Shown here piece after piece: positions 51,117-62,022 of a stretch of 64,000 nt of DNA. Source of the stretch: Turnera subulata. Its lineage: Eukaryota > Streptophyta > Magnoliopsida > Malpighiales > Passifloraceae. The stretch lies in NCBI GenBank assembly GCA_028386065.3, contig JAKUCV010006750.1, forward strand, positions 159,515-223,514, written 5' to 3'. The position numbers and the translations under genes were made by a program. Under the pieces are notes generated by a model. The model did not search any database, was not told where the DNA came from, and worked only from the letters and a program-made list of their open reading frames with translations. Each line of letters begins with the position of its first letter. Position 1 is the stretch's first letter.

Positions 51117-51629
51117 CTATGGAGCTACTTGCTTCTCTAGATCTTTTACAAGTTTTTGGACGTTTTTGACGTGAGGAAAGAGTTCCGCGCACGCCAGTTC
51201 GATCTGCATCACCGCCGAGCTGATCTTCTTCAGTGAGACATTCAGCTGCGTCAGAGTCTGCTGCGGAGTGCTGCTTTCAGCCGTCGCCTTGCCCTTTCGA
51301 TCCTCAGCCTTCTTGTTGGCACGCTTCTTTCGTTGTCTTGGGGAGACGACCATGTGTTCCTTCAGGCCGATGATGTTTGTCTTGAACCGCTTCTTGGGAG
51401 GTTCTTCATCGGAGCTTGTCGGGAAGGCAGTGCCACCGATGTAGCTGTTGTTCTCGGAGTCTGAGGTCGTTCGAGATCGGATTGGAGAGTTCATGACTCT
51501 ATGAGTATGCCAGTCATGAGGTTTGGTTCTTATAGAGGACGAGAAGTCGCTTAAGGGTATAAGCGGTATCTCGGGTTGAGTTTGGACACCTGGTAGAGTG
51601 TGCCAGAAGCTTACCGTGGTAGGACCCAC
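51117..51629 (-). CDS. Antisense ORF, NLS-bearing hypothetical protein
   Basis: 170 codons on the strand opposite to the retroelement. Seen: a Ser/Asp/Glu-rich stretch (about residues 50-75), basic clusters PPKKRFK and RQRKKRANKK resembling nuclear localisation signals, and a C-terminal amphipathic, Leu/Val-rich segment that could form a coiled coil. I recognise no family. Antisense ORFs are known in some Gypsy lineages (Tat/Retand/Ogre); a link here is inference. Confidence 0.45.
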   Translation of the reverse strand: MGPTTVSFWHTLPGVQTQPEIPLIPLSDFSSSIRTKPHDWHTHRVMNSPIRSRTTSDSENNSYIGGTAFPTSSDEEPPKKRFKTNIIGLKEHMVVSPRQRKKRANKKAEDRKGKATAESSTPQQTLTQLNVSLKKISSAVMQIELACAELFPHVKNVQKLVKDLEKQVAP

Positions 51630-54600
51630 GGATAAGACGATGGAATTTCGGGGACGAAATTCTTTTTAAGGTGGGTAGACTGTAACAGCCCGGGTAAAAT
51701 TTTTTATTTTTACCGGGACTGTAAAAGTCTTTCTACAGTGATTTACCGGAAGAATTAATCTTGGGTAATTAATTGAAGGTAAATCGAGCGTCGTTTTTCG
51801 AAACCGAGAGTTTTCCCGCGCTCGTGATTTTTCCGTAGATTTTTCGGGCCTAAGTCGGTATTTTTCGGGTCCCGGGATTTTCGGAAAAAAAATCACACCG
51901 GAAAATAACTAAGGGGGGTATTGATTATTTTCTGGTGCGGACCGGACTCGCTCCGTAATGCAGACGATTTACATTATTGAAGCTCACATGTCAAATAGTA
52001 AAAAAAACAGTTTAAAGCAGGAATCGGTAAAGAGGAAGGAAAAAAAGAAAGAAGAGGAGAATGAAAAGAAAAAGGAGAGAAAAGAAAGAAGAGGAGAAGA
52101 AAAAAGAGAGAAAAAAAAGAAGAAAAAAACAAGAGAGAGAAAAAAAAAAAGAGAAAAGAGAAATGGAAATCGGGAGGAAGCTGCCGCCGCCAACCACCCG
52201 AACCTCCTCTTCCTCTGCTCCTTGCCGACGTCGCTACCGGGAGGCAAGAGGCAGGCCACCCAAGCTGTCCGCCGCCACCGTCGACCCCCACAACCACCGC
52301 TGCCATCCACGTCTCGCCTCGTCGCCGTCGCCTGGAGATCGACCCGACGAAGCCGCCCGGACCCGTCCCTCCTCCTGCCGCAGTATCGCACCGCCCTGCT
52401 CGACCGCCACCCTCGCCTCCGTCGCCCTCCCGCCTGCACGCCGACCGTCGCCCAATGTCGCCGTGCTCAGCCGCCTGCAACCAAGGTGAGGAAGCGGGTT
52501 GTGAGCATACCCGGATGGTTGTCCATATGGGTCGGGTTGACCCGATGTTTTATGGGTCGGGTTATGTACATGGGCTCGTAAAGATGAGTTTTGGGCTTAG
52601 GTTTGGACTGGGCTAGGCATGGGTTAAGTCTGGGCCTGGTTGGGTCTGGGCTTGGTACTGTGCAAGACCTGGTCCAGCACTATTTATGGCCCAACCCAGT
52701 TTAAAAAAAATTAATTAAAAAAATATATAATAAATAAAAACAAATATATATAAAATTCTGAAAGATATAAATATATATATATATTAGAAAAATATATTTT
52801 GGGAAATATTGTAACAGCCCGGGTAAATTTTTGATTTTTACCGGGACTGTAGAAATTGTTTCACCATGATTTACTGTTGAACTAATCTCGGGTAATTAAT
52901 TCACCGTAAACGGGAGTCGTTTTTTGAAATCGAGAGTTTTCCCGCGCTCGGGAGTTTCTTCCTGACTAACCGAGCCTCGGTTTCCAGTTCCGAGACTTGG
53001 ACGACGTTCGGGAGAATTAATCGGACTTTCCGAGCCCAAGTTGTAATTTTGGACTCGGGACGGGATTTGTCGGAAAGACGGGAGTATCCCTGCATTTACG
53101 GGATTCCGACATGAGAATCCGAACCGGCCGAACGTGGTTGCCCGAGCCACTCTTCTTCCTCCTCTCTCCTTTCTCTTCCTCTTTTCCGGCTACGTTTTTC
53201 CTCTCTCCCGGTTTTTCCCGGCCACGTGGGCCCCACTTCCTTCTCTCTTTTCTTTCTTTTCCTTTCCTTCCTTTCTTTTCTCCTTTCTTTTCTTTTCTTC
53301 TCCATTTTTCTTTTTCTTCTTTTCCTTCTTTCTTTTCTTTCTCCTTTCTCTTTCCTTTTTTTTTTCTTTCTTTTCTTCTCCCATTTTCTCCTCAGCCGCC
53401 TCCAGCTTCACCCGTGAAACGCCGGCCCCCCCTTCCATCTTTTCTTCTTTTTCTCCCTTTGTCTTTTACTTCTCTTCTTCTCCTTTATTTTCTTTTTTTC
53501 TGTTCCCTTCACCGTCGACTCCACACTCTCCTGCCTTCCACTCTCGCTTCACCTTCTTCCCCTTCCTCTGCCCTCTTTCCTTCTCGCCTTCCTTAGGAAA
53601 TCATCACCGCCTCACCGCCACCAAGACCACCTCACGCCGCCACCCATCTCCTCCTTCCTTTCTCCTTCGCCGCGAAGCCGCCAGCCGCCTCCCTCTGCAA
53701 CTGGTCATCGCCGAGACCACCGCCAGATCTCCTCCTGCCTCCTCTTCCTCGATCTGCCGCCCCGTCGCCGGTGACAGAACCCACGGAGCTTGTTGCTCAC
53801 GACCCGGAGATGGAGACTCCGACGAGGTTAGCTGCGGCCCGGTCTTCCTCCTCTGTTCCCCTCTACTCTGCAACCGGCGCCGACGCCGTGCCGTGACCCA
53901 TCCCTGCCCACGATCTGCCGTCGCCGTCGTGAGGGTAAGAGAGTCGCTGTCTCTCCTCCTCTCTTCTCTCCTATTCTACCCTTGTTTTTTCTTCCTTTTG
54001 TGGACTTGATGATAACCGGGTTTTGGCTGTTTTGTGGGTCTGTGTTGGATGATGCCAAGGCGGGTACGAGTGGGTGTGAGGTTGATGGTGATGCTGTGGA
54101 TGTGGATTGTGGCGATTGGGTGCTGGATGTGACTGTGGCGGTGTTCCCGTCACCGGTGCGTGGCCGTGGCGGATGGTGTGCTCGATAGGGGGGGTGTCGG
54201 ACTGCTGTTGGTACTGCAGGTTGGTCTTCTGTTAGGCGATGAACAGTAACAAAAGAAGTTTTGGGGGCTGCCATGAACAGTACCCCTGGCCGGAATCCGG
54301 CGAGTCTCCGACGTCTCGGGAATTTTCCGGCGAGCCCGGAAACGGACCTTCGGTAATCCCTTGGACTCGCTTTACACTTTGGCGCGGGTTTGGGCTCGGT
54401 TTGCACACGGACTCGAAAACGGGCCGAACGTGCGGAGGCCCATAATACCGTGACATATATGCATTACCAACGGACCCCGAACTCTAACAACGAAACCCGA
54501 GCCACGATAACGAACCCGAACGTTAATAACGGACCGGACATTAAAGCGACATTAATTAAACGATTAATCAACTTAATTAAAATTGACTTATGATTTAATT

Positions 54601-55458
54601 TTATGCAATGTTTTTAATTATCTAAGTTATGTTTATTTAATATATGCTTTTAATTTATACTTCCGATTGGGCTAATTAATAAAAGCCCGTGTTGTTTATT
54701 TATTTAAATTATGATATTTATTTACTTTAAATATGTCTTTTACTTATTTAATTTTCAAATTATGTTAATATTAGTTACATCCTTTGTTGGGCTAAACGTT
54801 CGTGAAGGCCTACCGAGTCAATTCTTAATTTCTTTACTTATATCTAAATTGAATTTACAATATAAAGGGTTAGATATAAATAAATATAGTTTTGCAATTA
54901 TAAACTAAAATAATGATAATTTGTATTTTAGTTATTTACAGATTTTGTCTTTATAAATAAATATAAATATATACATATGTAGGATCGTATGTGTTTACAA
55001 GGTATATATATTTTACCATAATTATTTAAGCATGTATATATACATGTAAATAAGTAATTAATAATTTAATTTACGGATTTAAAAAAATGATATTATACAT
55101 GCAATACCTTGACATATTTATTTATTTAATTACTATGTCGGAAATAATTATGGAAATAATGAAAAAAAGAACCGATAAGCCGACTAATAACTGCTAAACC
55201 GGTATCATGCATAAACATTATGTTGAGCATTATAAGTGATTACTGTGTTCCTGTATGTACATATAGGGTATCGGGATTTGACCGGATAGCAGTTTCAGAG
55301 ACATACCAGGTGAGGATGGATAAACCTTGATATGTGCCCGTAATGCTGTGTGTGTATTTTGTTGTTTGTTTGATTTGCTGGATTGTCTGTTGACTGTTAC
55401 ATGATTGCTATGGTATTGTTGATGCTGTTGTAGAAACGTGTTAGTCCTGTGTGTGTCG

Positions 55459-55945
55459 TGTTGGAAATATTGTTGAACGGTTTGATATTGTTGAATTGTT
55501 TGATGTGAAAGTTTGGTGATGTGAAATTGTTGACTGGATTGTGATATTGGTTCTTGGATGATGTGTTGAGGATGATGTTGGATTATTGTTTGTGGATAAT
55601 TGGAAAAAGGATAACGGGAATTGGAATGAGAATTGGAATTGAATTGAGATGATATAATTGTCACTTGGAAAGTAGTGGTACGACTAGATGGTTAGAGACT
55701 ANTGTTGGAAATATTGTTGAACGGTTTGATATTGTTGAATTGTTTGATGTGAAAGTTTGGTGATGTGAAATTGTTGACTGGATTGTGATATTGGTTCTTG
55801 GATGATGTGTTGAGGATGATGTTGGATTATTGTTTGTGGATAATTGGAAAAAGGATAACGGGAATTGGAATGAGAATTGGAATTGAATTGAGATGATATA
55901 ATTGTCACTTGGAAAGTAGTGGTACGACTAGATGGTTAGAGACTA
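55459..55945. repeat. 243-bp exact duplication around a single N (probable assembly error)
   Basis: 55459-55701 and 55703-55945 appear identical by eye, separated only by the N at 55702. This is the pattern left when overlapping contig ends are joined without merging. Confidence 0.85.
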
Positions 55946-55980
55946 GTTCTGTGGTGCCTTGCCAGAGGGTTTGTTGGTTG

Positions 55981-56120
55981 GGGGTGTTGACCCCGGATTT
56001 GTGATATTGGGATGTTGATCCTGGATTTGTGATATTGGGGTGTTGACCCCGGATTTGAGATATTGGGATGTTGATCCCGGATTTGAGATATTGGGATGTT
56101 GATCCCGGATTGTGGTGGGG
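55981..56120 (+). repeat. 28-bp tandem repeat with covarying hairpins, five copies
   Basis: Units start at 55981, 56009, 56037, 56065 and 56093. Each begins with GGGGTGTTGACCCC or GGGATGTTGATCCC (one copy has a final T). Confidence 0.9.
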
Positions 56121-58606
56121 CCTGGCATCCAGAATTAGTTAATAACCAGGTACGACCCTAGCTTGTCCAGTGACGGGGCTCGGAAGATAAAATTAGTAAT
56201 AAAAACTAATAAGTAATCTTTGGGTCTTGGTTCAGTAATGATTATGATGTGCTTGATATGATTAGGTAGATTCCTCTGTTGTGTTGTTTGAGTTGTATAC
56301 CACTGTTATGCTGTTTTGTGATAGTTCCTTGTGACGTGAGGGTTTGCTTATTGTTGTGATGGTTGTATTACTTCGAAAGTATTATGGTTGAATATATCAC
56401 TGTTTATCTTTCGTCGGTGAGCGTTTCGGACTCACCCCTCGCCTGCGGGGTTTCATCCCGTAGGATGAGTTGCTTCATGTACACGCTTGGTGCATTCCAG
56501 ATAGGCTGCAGCGTTTCCCTTGGACAGGCTTGGATCCATAGATTGCATGTGTCGCATACAGTGTTAGTGAGTTGTTTAAAGTCTTCCGCTGTGCATATTG
56601 TTATTGTTGTTGGGCCATTGGGCCAGATTTATTATTGTTGGTGTTTATCATTTTGGGCCGTTGGGCCCGAGTTATTGTTTTATGCACTGTATGCTTGGGT
56701 TTGTCTAGTTGGGTTGTCACAGTTCCGGCTCGTGTTTACTGTGTACGGTAAATACGGGTCGGGGCGTTTCAAATATGATGAGTTTTGGTGTTTTGGAATA
56801 CCTATATTTATATATGTATAAATACCTTGAAAACTATATTTGTTTTGGAAAAGTAGTATTATGCTTATTTGAAAAAAATATATATACCTTGAAAGTATTT
56901 TCTGGAAACTTCTGTACATATGTTATTACTTCAGAAAGTTACGGTAATTAACTATTTTTGGAAAATATGTATTTATGGTATACAAAAGTAATAGTTTTGA
57001 AAATATATTATTATAATATAATTGTTTGGAAAAGTATTTTACCTTTGGGAAATATAAATATTCATAAATTCGTTTTATTTATAGAAAATAAATTTATATG
57101 ATTATATTTTACAGAATATGTTTTTTTAAATAATAATACTTGGAAATTATATTTTGGAAAGTATAATAATTTTTATGGAAATATTATGGAAAACATATAC
57201 ATATGTTATAATTCCAGAAAAATTATGGTAATTATATTTTGGGAAAAGTATAATTAATTTATGAAATATTTTTAAAGGAGTTTTAATTAAAGTATGGTAC
57301 CAAAATTATATTCGGATATACGTACGGTATAATATTTTCGGTAAATGGAAATAATAAAGGATATAAACCGGGATGGGATTATTTCGCAGTATTGGCATCA
57401 TAGTATACCGATTATGTGCATTTATGTGTGAATATTGTTTTGTTGTATAGGTTGGGATATCGGGCAGTTTCCCGAGGAGCCGACGTCGGATTGGTCATTG
57501 TTTCCTGAGTTGAGTAATCGGCCAAGGTGAGGATGGATTTCCTTCAATATGTGCCTGTATTACTCGGTTATTTTGTTTTGATGATTATTGCATTGTTGGA
57601 TGTTGCATTTGCTGTGGTATGGTTCGGGATGTTTATCCCATTGTCTTGATTGTTGTCGGGATGTTTATCCCAGTATCTTGATTTGGTATTTTTGGGATGT
57701 TTATCCTTGCGTCTTTTTGGTTTAAAGTATAATGGAACTAATAATAAATTGTGATAAGGATGTCGATCCTTGGGTTGGTTTGGGATGTCTATCCCGGGAT
57801 TTTTTGTTAGGGATGTTGATCCCTGTGATTTGATTTTGATGACGATAATATAATTGTCACGTGATAAGTAGTGGTACGACTCGATGGTTTAAGACTATTT
57901 TGTGGTGGCCTTGACCTGGGTTACTTGTGATAAGCATGTCTATGCTTGGGATGTCTATCCCGCGATTATTTTTTTGGGATGTCTATCCCTGGGTTCGTAT
58001 TTTTGGGATGTCGATCCCTGGGTTCTCTTGGATTTGGTCTGGCATCCGAAATATGTTGATAACCAGGTCTGACCCCTAGCTTATCCGTGACGGGGCCCGA
58101 AAAGATAAAATTGTAAATTGGTTTTTGTTTTAGCCTTTTTGGTCTTGAACCAGTTTTGGGTCTTGTCTTTTGGTTTGGCGGTTTTTACTTGTTTTCGACT
58201 TGAGTAATTTATAGTGTGCTTATTGATTGTCTATCCTTCGTCGGTGAGCACTTCGGACTCACCCCTCACCTGCGGGCTATCATCCCGTAGGATGAGTTAT
58301 TTCTGGTGCAGGTTTGATGCATTCCAGACAGGCTGCGACGTAATCCCTTGGACAGGGCTCGGATCCATAGTTTGCATCAGTGTCGCATACAATGTTTTGT
58401 GAGTTGTTAAGTCTTCCGCTGTGCATTATTTTTGCTATTATTGGGCCATTGGGCCGGTTGAGTTATTATTGTTGTTTTTATTATGGGCTGTTGAGCCCGA
58501 ATATCTGTTGTATACACTGTATGCTGGGCTTGGTTTGATTGGATCGTCACAGTTCCAGCACGTGTTTACTGTGTACGGTAAATACGGGTCGGGACGTTTC
58601 ATAAGG

Positions 58607-58860
58607 AGTTACGTTTTCTAAATTGTGACGACGAGTTATGTTTCAACATTTGTTTATACAGTTTCTATCGAACATAATCAAACTAAACAAATCCCCTATT
58701 TTTCTAAATTTTAAATAGTTTGAGGGCTATAAAATAAATACTATTTACTTTTTAAAAGGATTTTTGTACTTTTTAATGTGAAAGGATAATAATTCTTTGT
58801 TCCAATGAGATTTTGCCACACAAGGTTTGTACACTTACACCCAAATTATGGGGTTGTACA
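58607..58860 (+). repeat. Dispersed repeat, copy 2, right part
   Basis: Continues the repeat begun at 46120 after the LARD insertion; matches the reverse complement of about 31345-31600. Confidence 0.65.
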
Positions 58861-60005
58861 GAAGTAATCTCCTTGTTTATAATTAGTAATTTAATAGCAA
58901 TGAGGAAGGTGATAGAATTTGTTTCTATTTTTCCTCTAATTTTTTTCTTCTCTCTCGACGTAGACCTGCACATTAAATAAACATTTCAATCAATGAAACG
59001 GTTGGCTATCTAGTACTATCTGCTAATCAATTGTGTGCTAACAGCTTACAGATCTGGTGAAGAATTAATTAAGAGGTCATCGATCTCAACTCAAAGCACT
59101 CTATATATCCTCTCGCAGAGTATGTTCGTTACAATAGTTAATTTCGTTCCCTTACTTTTTGTTGCTAGTTTTGTGAATTTTACGAAAGGAAATGCAAGAT
59201 GTTGACGATCGACGAAGTTTATCATTTGATGTAAAACTAGCACCATTCTACGTACTCCACAAATTGGCTATTTAATCTGTGGAAGGAGCTGCTGGGTGAG
59301 GTGAGCACGCAATTTGGGGACAAAATAAACTGAAAATTAGATCATAAAAATCAATAAACAAGGGAAAAAGAAGAGAAAGAGAAAGAATTGAGCATATAAA
59401 AAATTTTAACCCAAAAAAACAAAAAAGAAACCTGAGGATGCCAAGTATCTAATAGGTCAAGACTTGAACTCAAAGAAACTCAGTCCATAGTTCACATAAC
59501 CGACCCCCATGGCCATATGTACGGAAAGTGAATGCTCCTCCACCGATCATATTTCAAATGGAATCATTCAAAGTGTTGATCTCTCAACTGTCTTATTATC
59601 ACCAAGCTCATTGTCGTGGTCAGTCATGGGCCCTGCATAGCAGCCCCCAACCATTCAAATGCCACTTGAGGCATACTCCCTCCTTAGTTTGGATTTGACT
59701 GCTGAGCCCATGTCAGGTAAGAGCTTTCTTTTGGAGTTAGCCGTACAAGTAGTGAATGTTAATTTAGGTCTAGTTCAGGAATTGGCTATGGCTATGGTGC
59801 TTGTAAGTTGTAGCATGCAAACTAACTAATACTATTAGAACACCAGCTAACATTTGTTTCTAATTAAGAAAACACAATGTCCATTAACCTTGTTTAACTT
59901 GGATGGCACAGAAAATTAGATGCTACATTAATTGAAACAGGATTAATTGTATCATTATGACCCTTTCATACATCATCATCCCCCCTAATTATGACCTCAA
60001 GCAAC
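58861..60005. other. Spacer downstream of the C2 gene
   Basis: No coding region recognised. It should contain the 3' UTR of the minus-strand C2 gene next to 60006. Confidence 0.5.
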
Positions 60006-60800
60006 CTAAGCAGACCGCAGCCAGGTCTCTGCTGTGTGCCAACATGGACCTGCAGGGTGTGTCACTGGTGATGGATATGGGTAATAATACGCCTCATTAC
60101 CCACTGCAAAAGTTTGAAACTGAGGAGGAGGAGGAGGCGGCGGCGCAGCCACCGGAACTACTGCTTTCACCGGGTAATAAGACTCCAAAGAAGGCACTAC
60201 AGTTGCAGCTGAGGGAGAGTAGATATCATCCAGAGAAGGATACAAACATGCCTTCCTGGGTTGAACCTGAATTTCCAAGGAAGGGTAGTGGACTTTCTCA
60301 GTTGAACAATTGACCCCAGAACCCAACTTAGCCTTTGCAGAGTCTACTGATCCGATTTTTGTTGCCTTCCCATTAACTTTATACGAAAAATTCAACACCC
60401 CATTAGCCTTTCTGTCGCTGTTTCTTACCTGATAGCTCACATACCTGAGGCTGCCATTCAAGTCGCCAATCAAGTCCTTGAAAGGAACACAGACTTCACC
60501 TATAGTCTTGTTACCAAAGACTATGCCTTCATAGCGCAACTCGAATTTGAGGAAGAGGTTATCAACGTGTTCCTGAAGCTGGATGGACCTGAGATCAAAC
60601 AGCATCCTGTGATTCCATTCTGGGTTAGCTCCGCCTTTCCTGTCCACAGGCGTCTTCTGCCGCTGCTCTTCTTGTTTCTTGTTGTCATCTTCATCCCTGA
60701 AAATGCAGACAACCGCATAAACTGATGGCTTCTGGAAGAAATTAAATGACTTTAGGTGCCTGCAGGATATTAGTTTCAGCTCCAGTGACACAGCCTCCAT
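60006..60800 (-). CDS. C2-domain protein, SRC2-like
   Basis: Intronless frame of 264 residues. The N-terminus (MEAVSLELKLISCRHLK, then KPSVYAVVCI) and the following segments (NPEWNHRMLFDL; FLKFELRYEG; FGNKTIGEVCVPFKDLI; LRYVSYQVRNS; GVLNFSYKV) are the strands of a plant C2 domain of the SRC2/BAP type, about residues 1-145. Such domains bind phospholipid, often with calcium, at membranes. The tail is low in complexity, with YPSL repeats, a run of seven or eight Pro near residue 220 and Tyr/Pro-rich sequence; no transmembrane helix is seen. The first Met is chosen because it starts the C2 fold. A TATATATAT tract sits only a few bases upstream of this Met, too close to be its TATA box. Confidence 0.88.
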   Translation of the reverse strand: MEAVSLELKLISCRHLKSFNFFQKPSVYAVVCIFRDEDDNKKQEEQRQKTPVDRKGGANPEWNHRMLFDLRSIQLQEHVDNLFLKFELRYEGIVFGNKTIGEVCVPFKDLIGDLNGSLRYVSYQVRNSDRKANGVLNFSYKVNGKATKIGSVDSAKAKLGSGVNCSTEKVHYPSLEIQVQPRKACLYPSLDDIYSPSAATVVPSLESYYPVKAVVPVAAPPPPPPPQFQTFAVGNEAYYYPYPSPVTHPAGPCWHTAETWLRSA

Positions 60801-60811
60801 GATATATATAG

Positions 60812-62022
60812 TCCTAGACGTTGCTCTTGTATTTGGTTCTTACTTGTTAACTATGGAAGTGTCATTGAAGATGCAGGGAAAAGCATTGTTTCATTTGAAG
60901 CAGTGAGGGAGAACACAAAGCGAAATGAAATGTTTACGACTAATATGCCACAAGTTTGTGCGAAGTCACCGAAGATATAATACAAAACTACACGCTATTG
61001 ACTGGTCCCCACTTTGTGAATTTTCATCAGAATTGACTTGAATGGTAACCAAGTCAACTTTTACTGTGGTATTAGTTAGGTTCTTTGGCCAAGTGCTGCA
61101 TAATCTGTTACAATGTGTCTACTGGAAATGGTTGTGAGGTTCGGTGATAAGGTACGGAGAAGATTTTTTACATACACTTAACACGCATAATAATGTTATT
61201 GTAGAAAATTTGTCCATATAAAAATGGCTCAGTCTCAAGCATAGGTTGAATTTGCAAGTGCTTCTAGAGATTCAAATTGGCTGTTGCCTGTTTAGAATTG
61301 GACACGAGGCATCACTTTATCGCCGTGAAAAAACCACTTCAGATGATTAGAAAAGTAAGTTTTAGGATGCATATATTGTGCCCTCTGGTCCACTATCTGG
61401 CGTCATATCACTGAACTTAAGGCATTCTCTTGGAAGCACTAATTCAACTGCAGGAAAAAGGAAAGATAACCTGTAATTGAAAGCTGAATAGGTCCTTGCA
61501 GGGGAATCCAATTCCAACTAGCAGCAACACAAGTAGCATTAAAGACGTCCATGAACTTAAAGGGCAGGGAAGAGCAAATATTTTAGTACTGAAGATGCCC
61601 TCTTGCAAAAAAAAAAAAAAAGGAACCTTTAATGAAGCTTGACATATCAGTTCTTTTCCACCCAAGTATGGGCAAATACATGGTCGGCCTGACGGATGCA
61701 TTCGCTGTCAAATTATCCGGAGGCTGTTCATCAGATATGCATTGTAATGCGAGGACTGACGGTAAAGTGAACCCCATAAATCAAGCTAAACCCTGAAATC
61801 CACCTCCTATAGACAACAACAAAAATATATAGTGACGATATTCCCCACTCATGCGAAAACCAATGATTCATTGCTTGAATAAAATACAATGCTAATTGAC
61901 ATAGTTGAACTGAAATTCAAGAATAGAAATTCAAGTTCATTAATCAAAAAAATCACAAAAAAAGCATGCAATGAATCTCATGAAATGATACAGATCTTCA
62001 TCTGAGATACTATGTATCCACA
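60812..62022. other. Spacer between the C2 gene and HYD1
   Basis: No gene recognised. It should include the C2 gene promoter and the HYD1 3' UTR. Poly(A) tract at about 61608-61621. Confidence 0.5.

Larger units (their letters stand above)
49302..51680 (+). other. Internal region of the LARD-like element
   Basis: Begins with TTTTGGTAGCGGAGC (primer-site-like, TGGTAGCGGAGC at 49305-49316) and ends with a polypurine-type tract. The only long frames are two on the minus strand, annotated separately. The piece between them (about 50260-51060) has no recognised feature. Confidence 0.75.
52810..56771 (+). mobile_element. Solo LTR nested in the LARD 3' LTR
   Basis: Starts TGTAACAGCCCGGG and ends GGGGCGTTTCA, with a perfect AATAT duplication at 52805-52809 and 56772-56776; LTR2 resumes immediately after. 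It is a related but diverged family: a pyrimidine tract (about 53141-53500) replaces the purine tract, the cassette is at 55267-55309, and a 28-bp hairpin tandem repeat is at 55981-56120. The apparent length of 3962 bp includes a probable 244-bp assembly duplication. Confidence 0.9.
46392..58601 (+). mobile_element. Non-autonomous long-LTR (LARD-like) retrotransposon
   Basis: LTR1 46392-49301, internal region 49302-51680, LTR2 51681-58601 (containing a nested solo LTR). Perfect TAAGG target duplication at 46387-46391 and 58602-58606. LTRs start TGTAACAGCCCGGG and end GGCGTTTCA. The internal 2.38 kb has a primer-like site and, before LTR2, a GGGGACGAAATTC then AAGGTGGGTAGAC tract, typical of Gypsy elements. 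It has no gag, protease, RT or integrase, so it must have depended on another element. Confidence 0.9.
51681..58601 (+). repeat. 3' LTR of the LARD-like element, split by a solo LTR
   Basis: Own sequence is 51681-52809 and 56777-58601 (about 2.95 kb), with the same order of landmarks as LTR1: purine tract about 52012-52180, cassette 57451-57526, hairpins 57626-58018, conserved block near 58260. Confidence 0.9.

Noticed and set aside
53134..54009. 291-codon plus-strand frame
   Set aside because: It is a translation of the pyrimidine tract and GC-rich block of an LTR, giving only Ser/Phe/Leu/Pro low-complexity sequence.
60802..60811. TATATATAT as TATA box of the C2 gene
   Set aside because: It lies only a few bases before the start codon, so transcription would begin inside the coding sequence.
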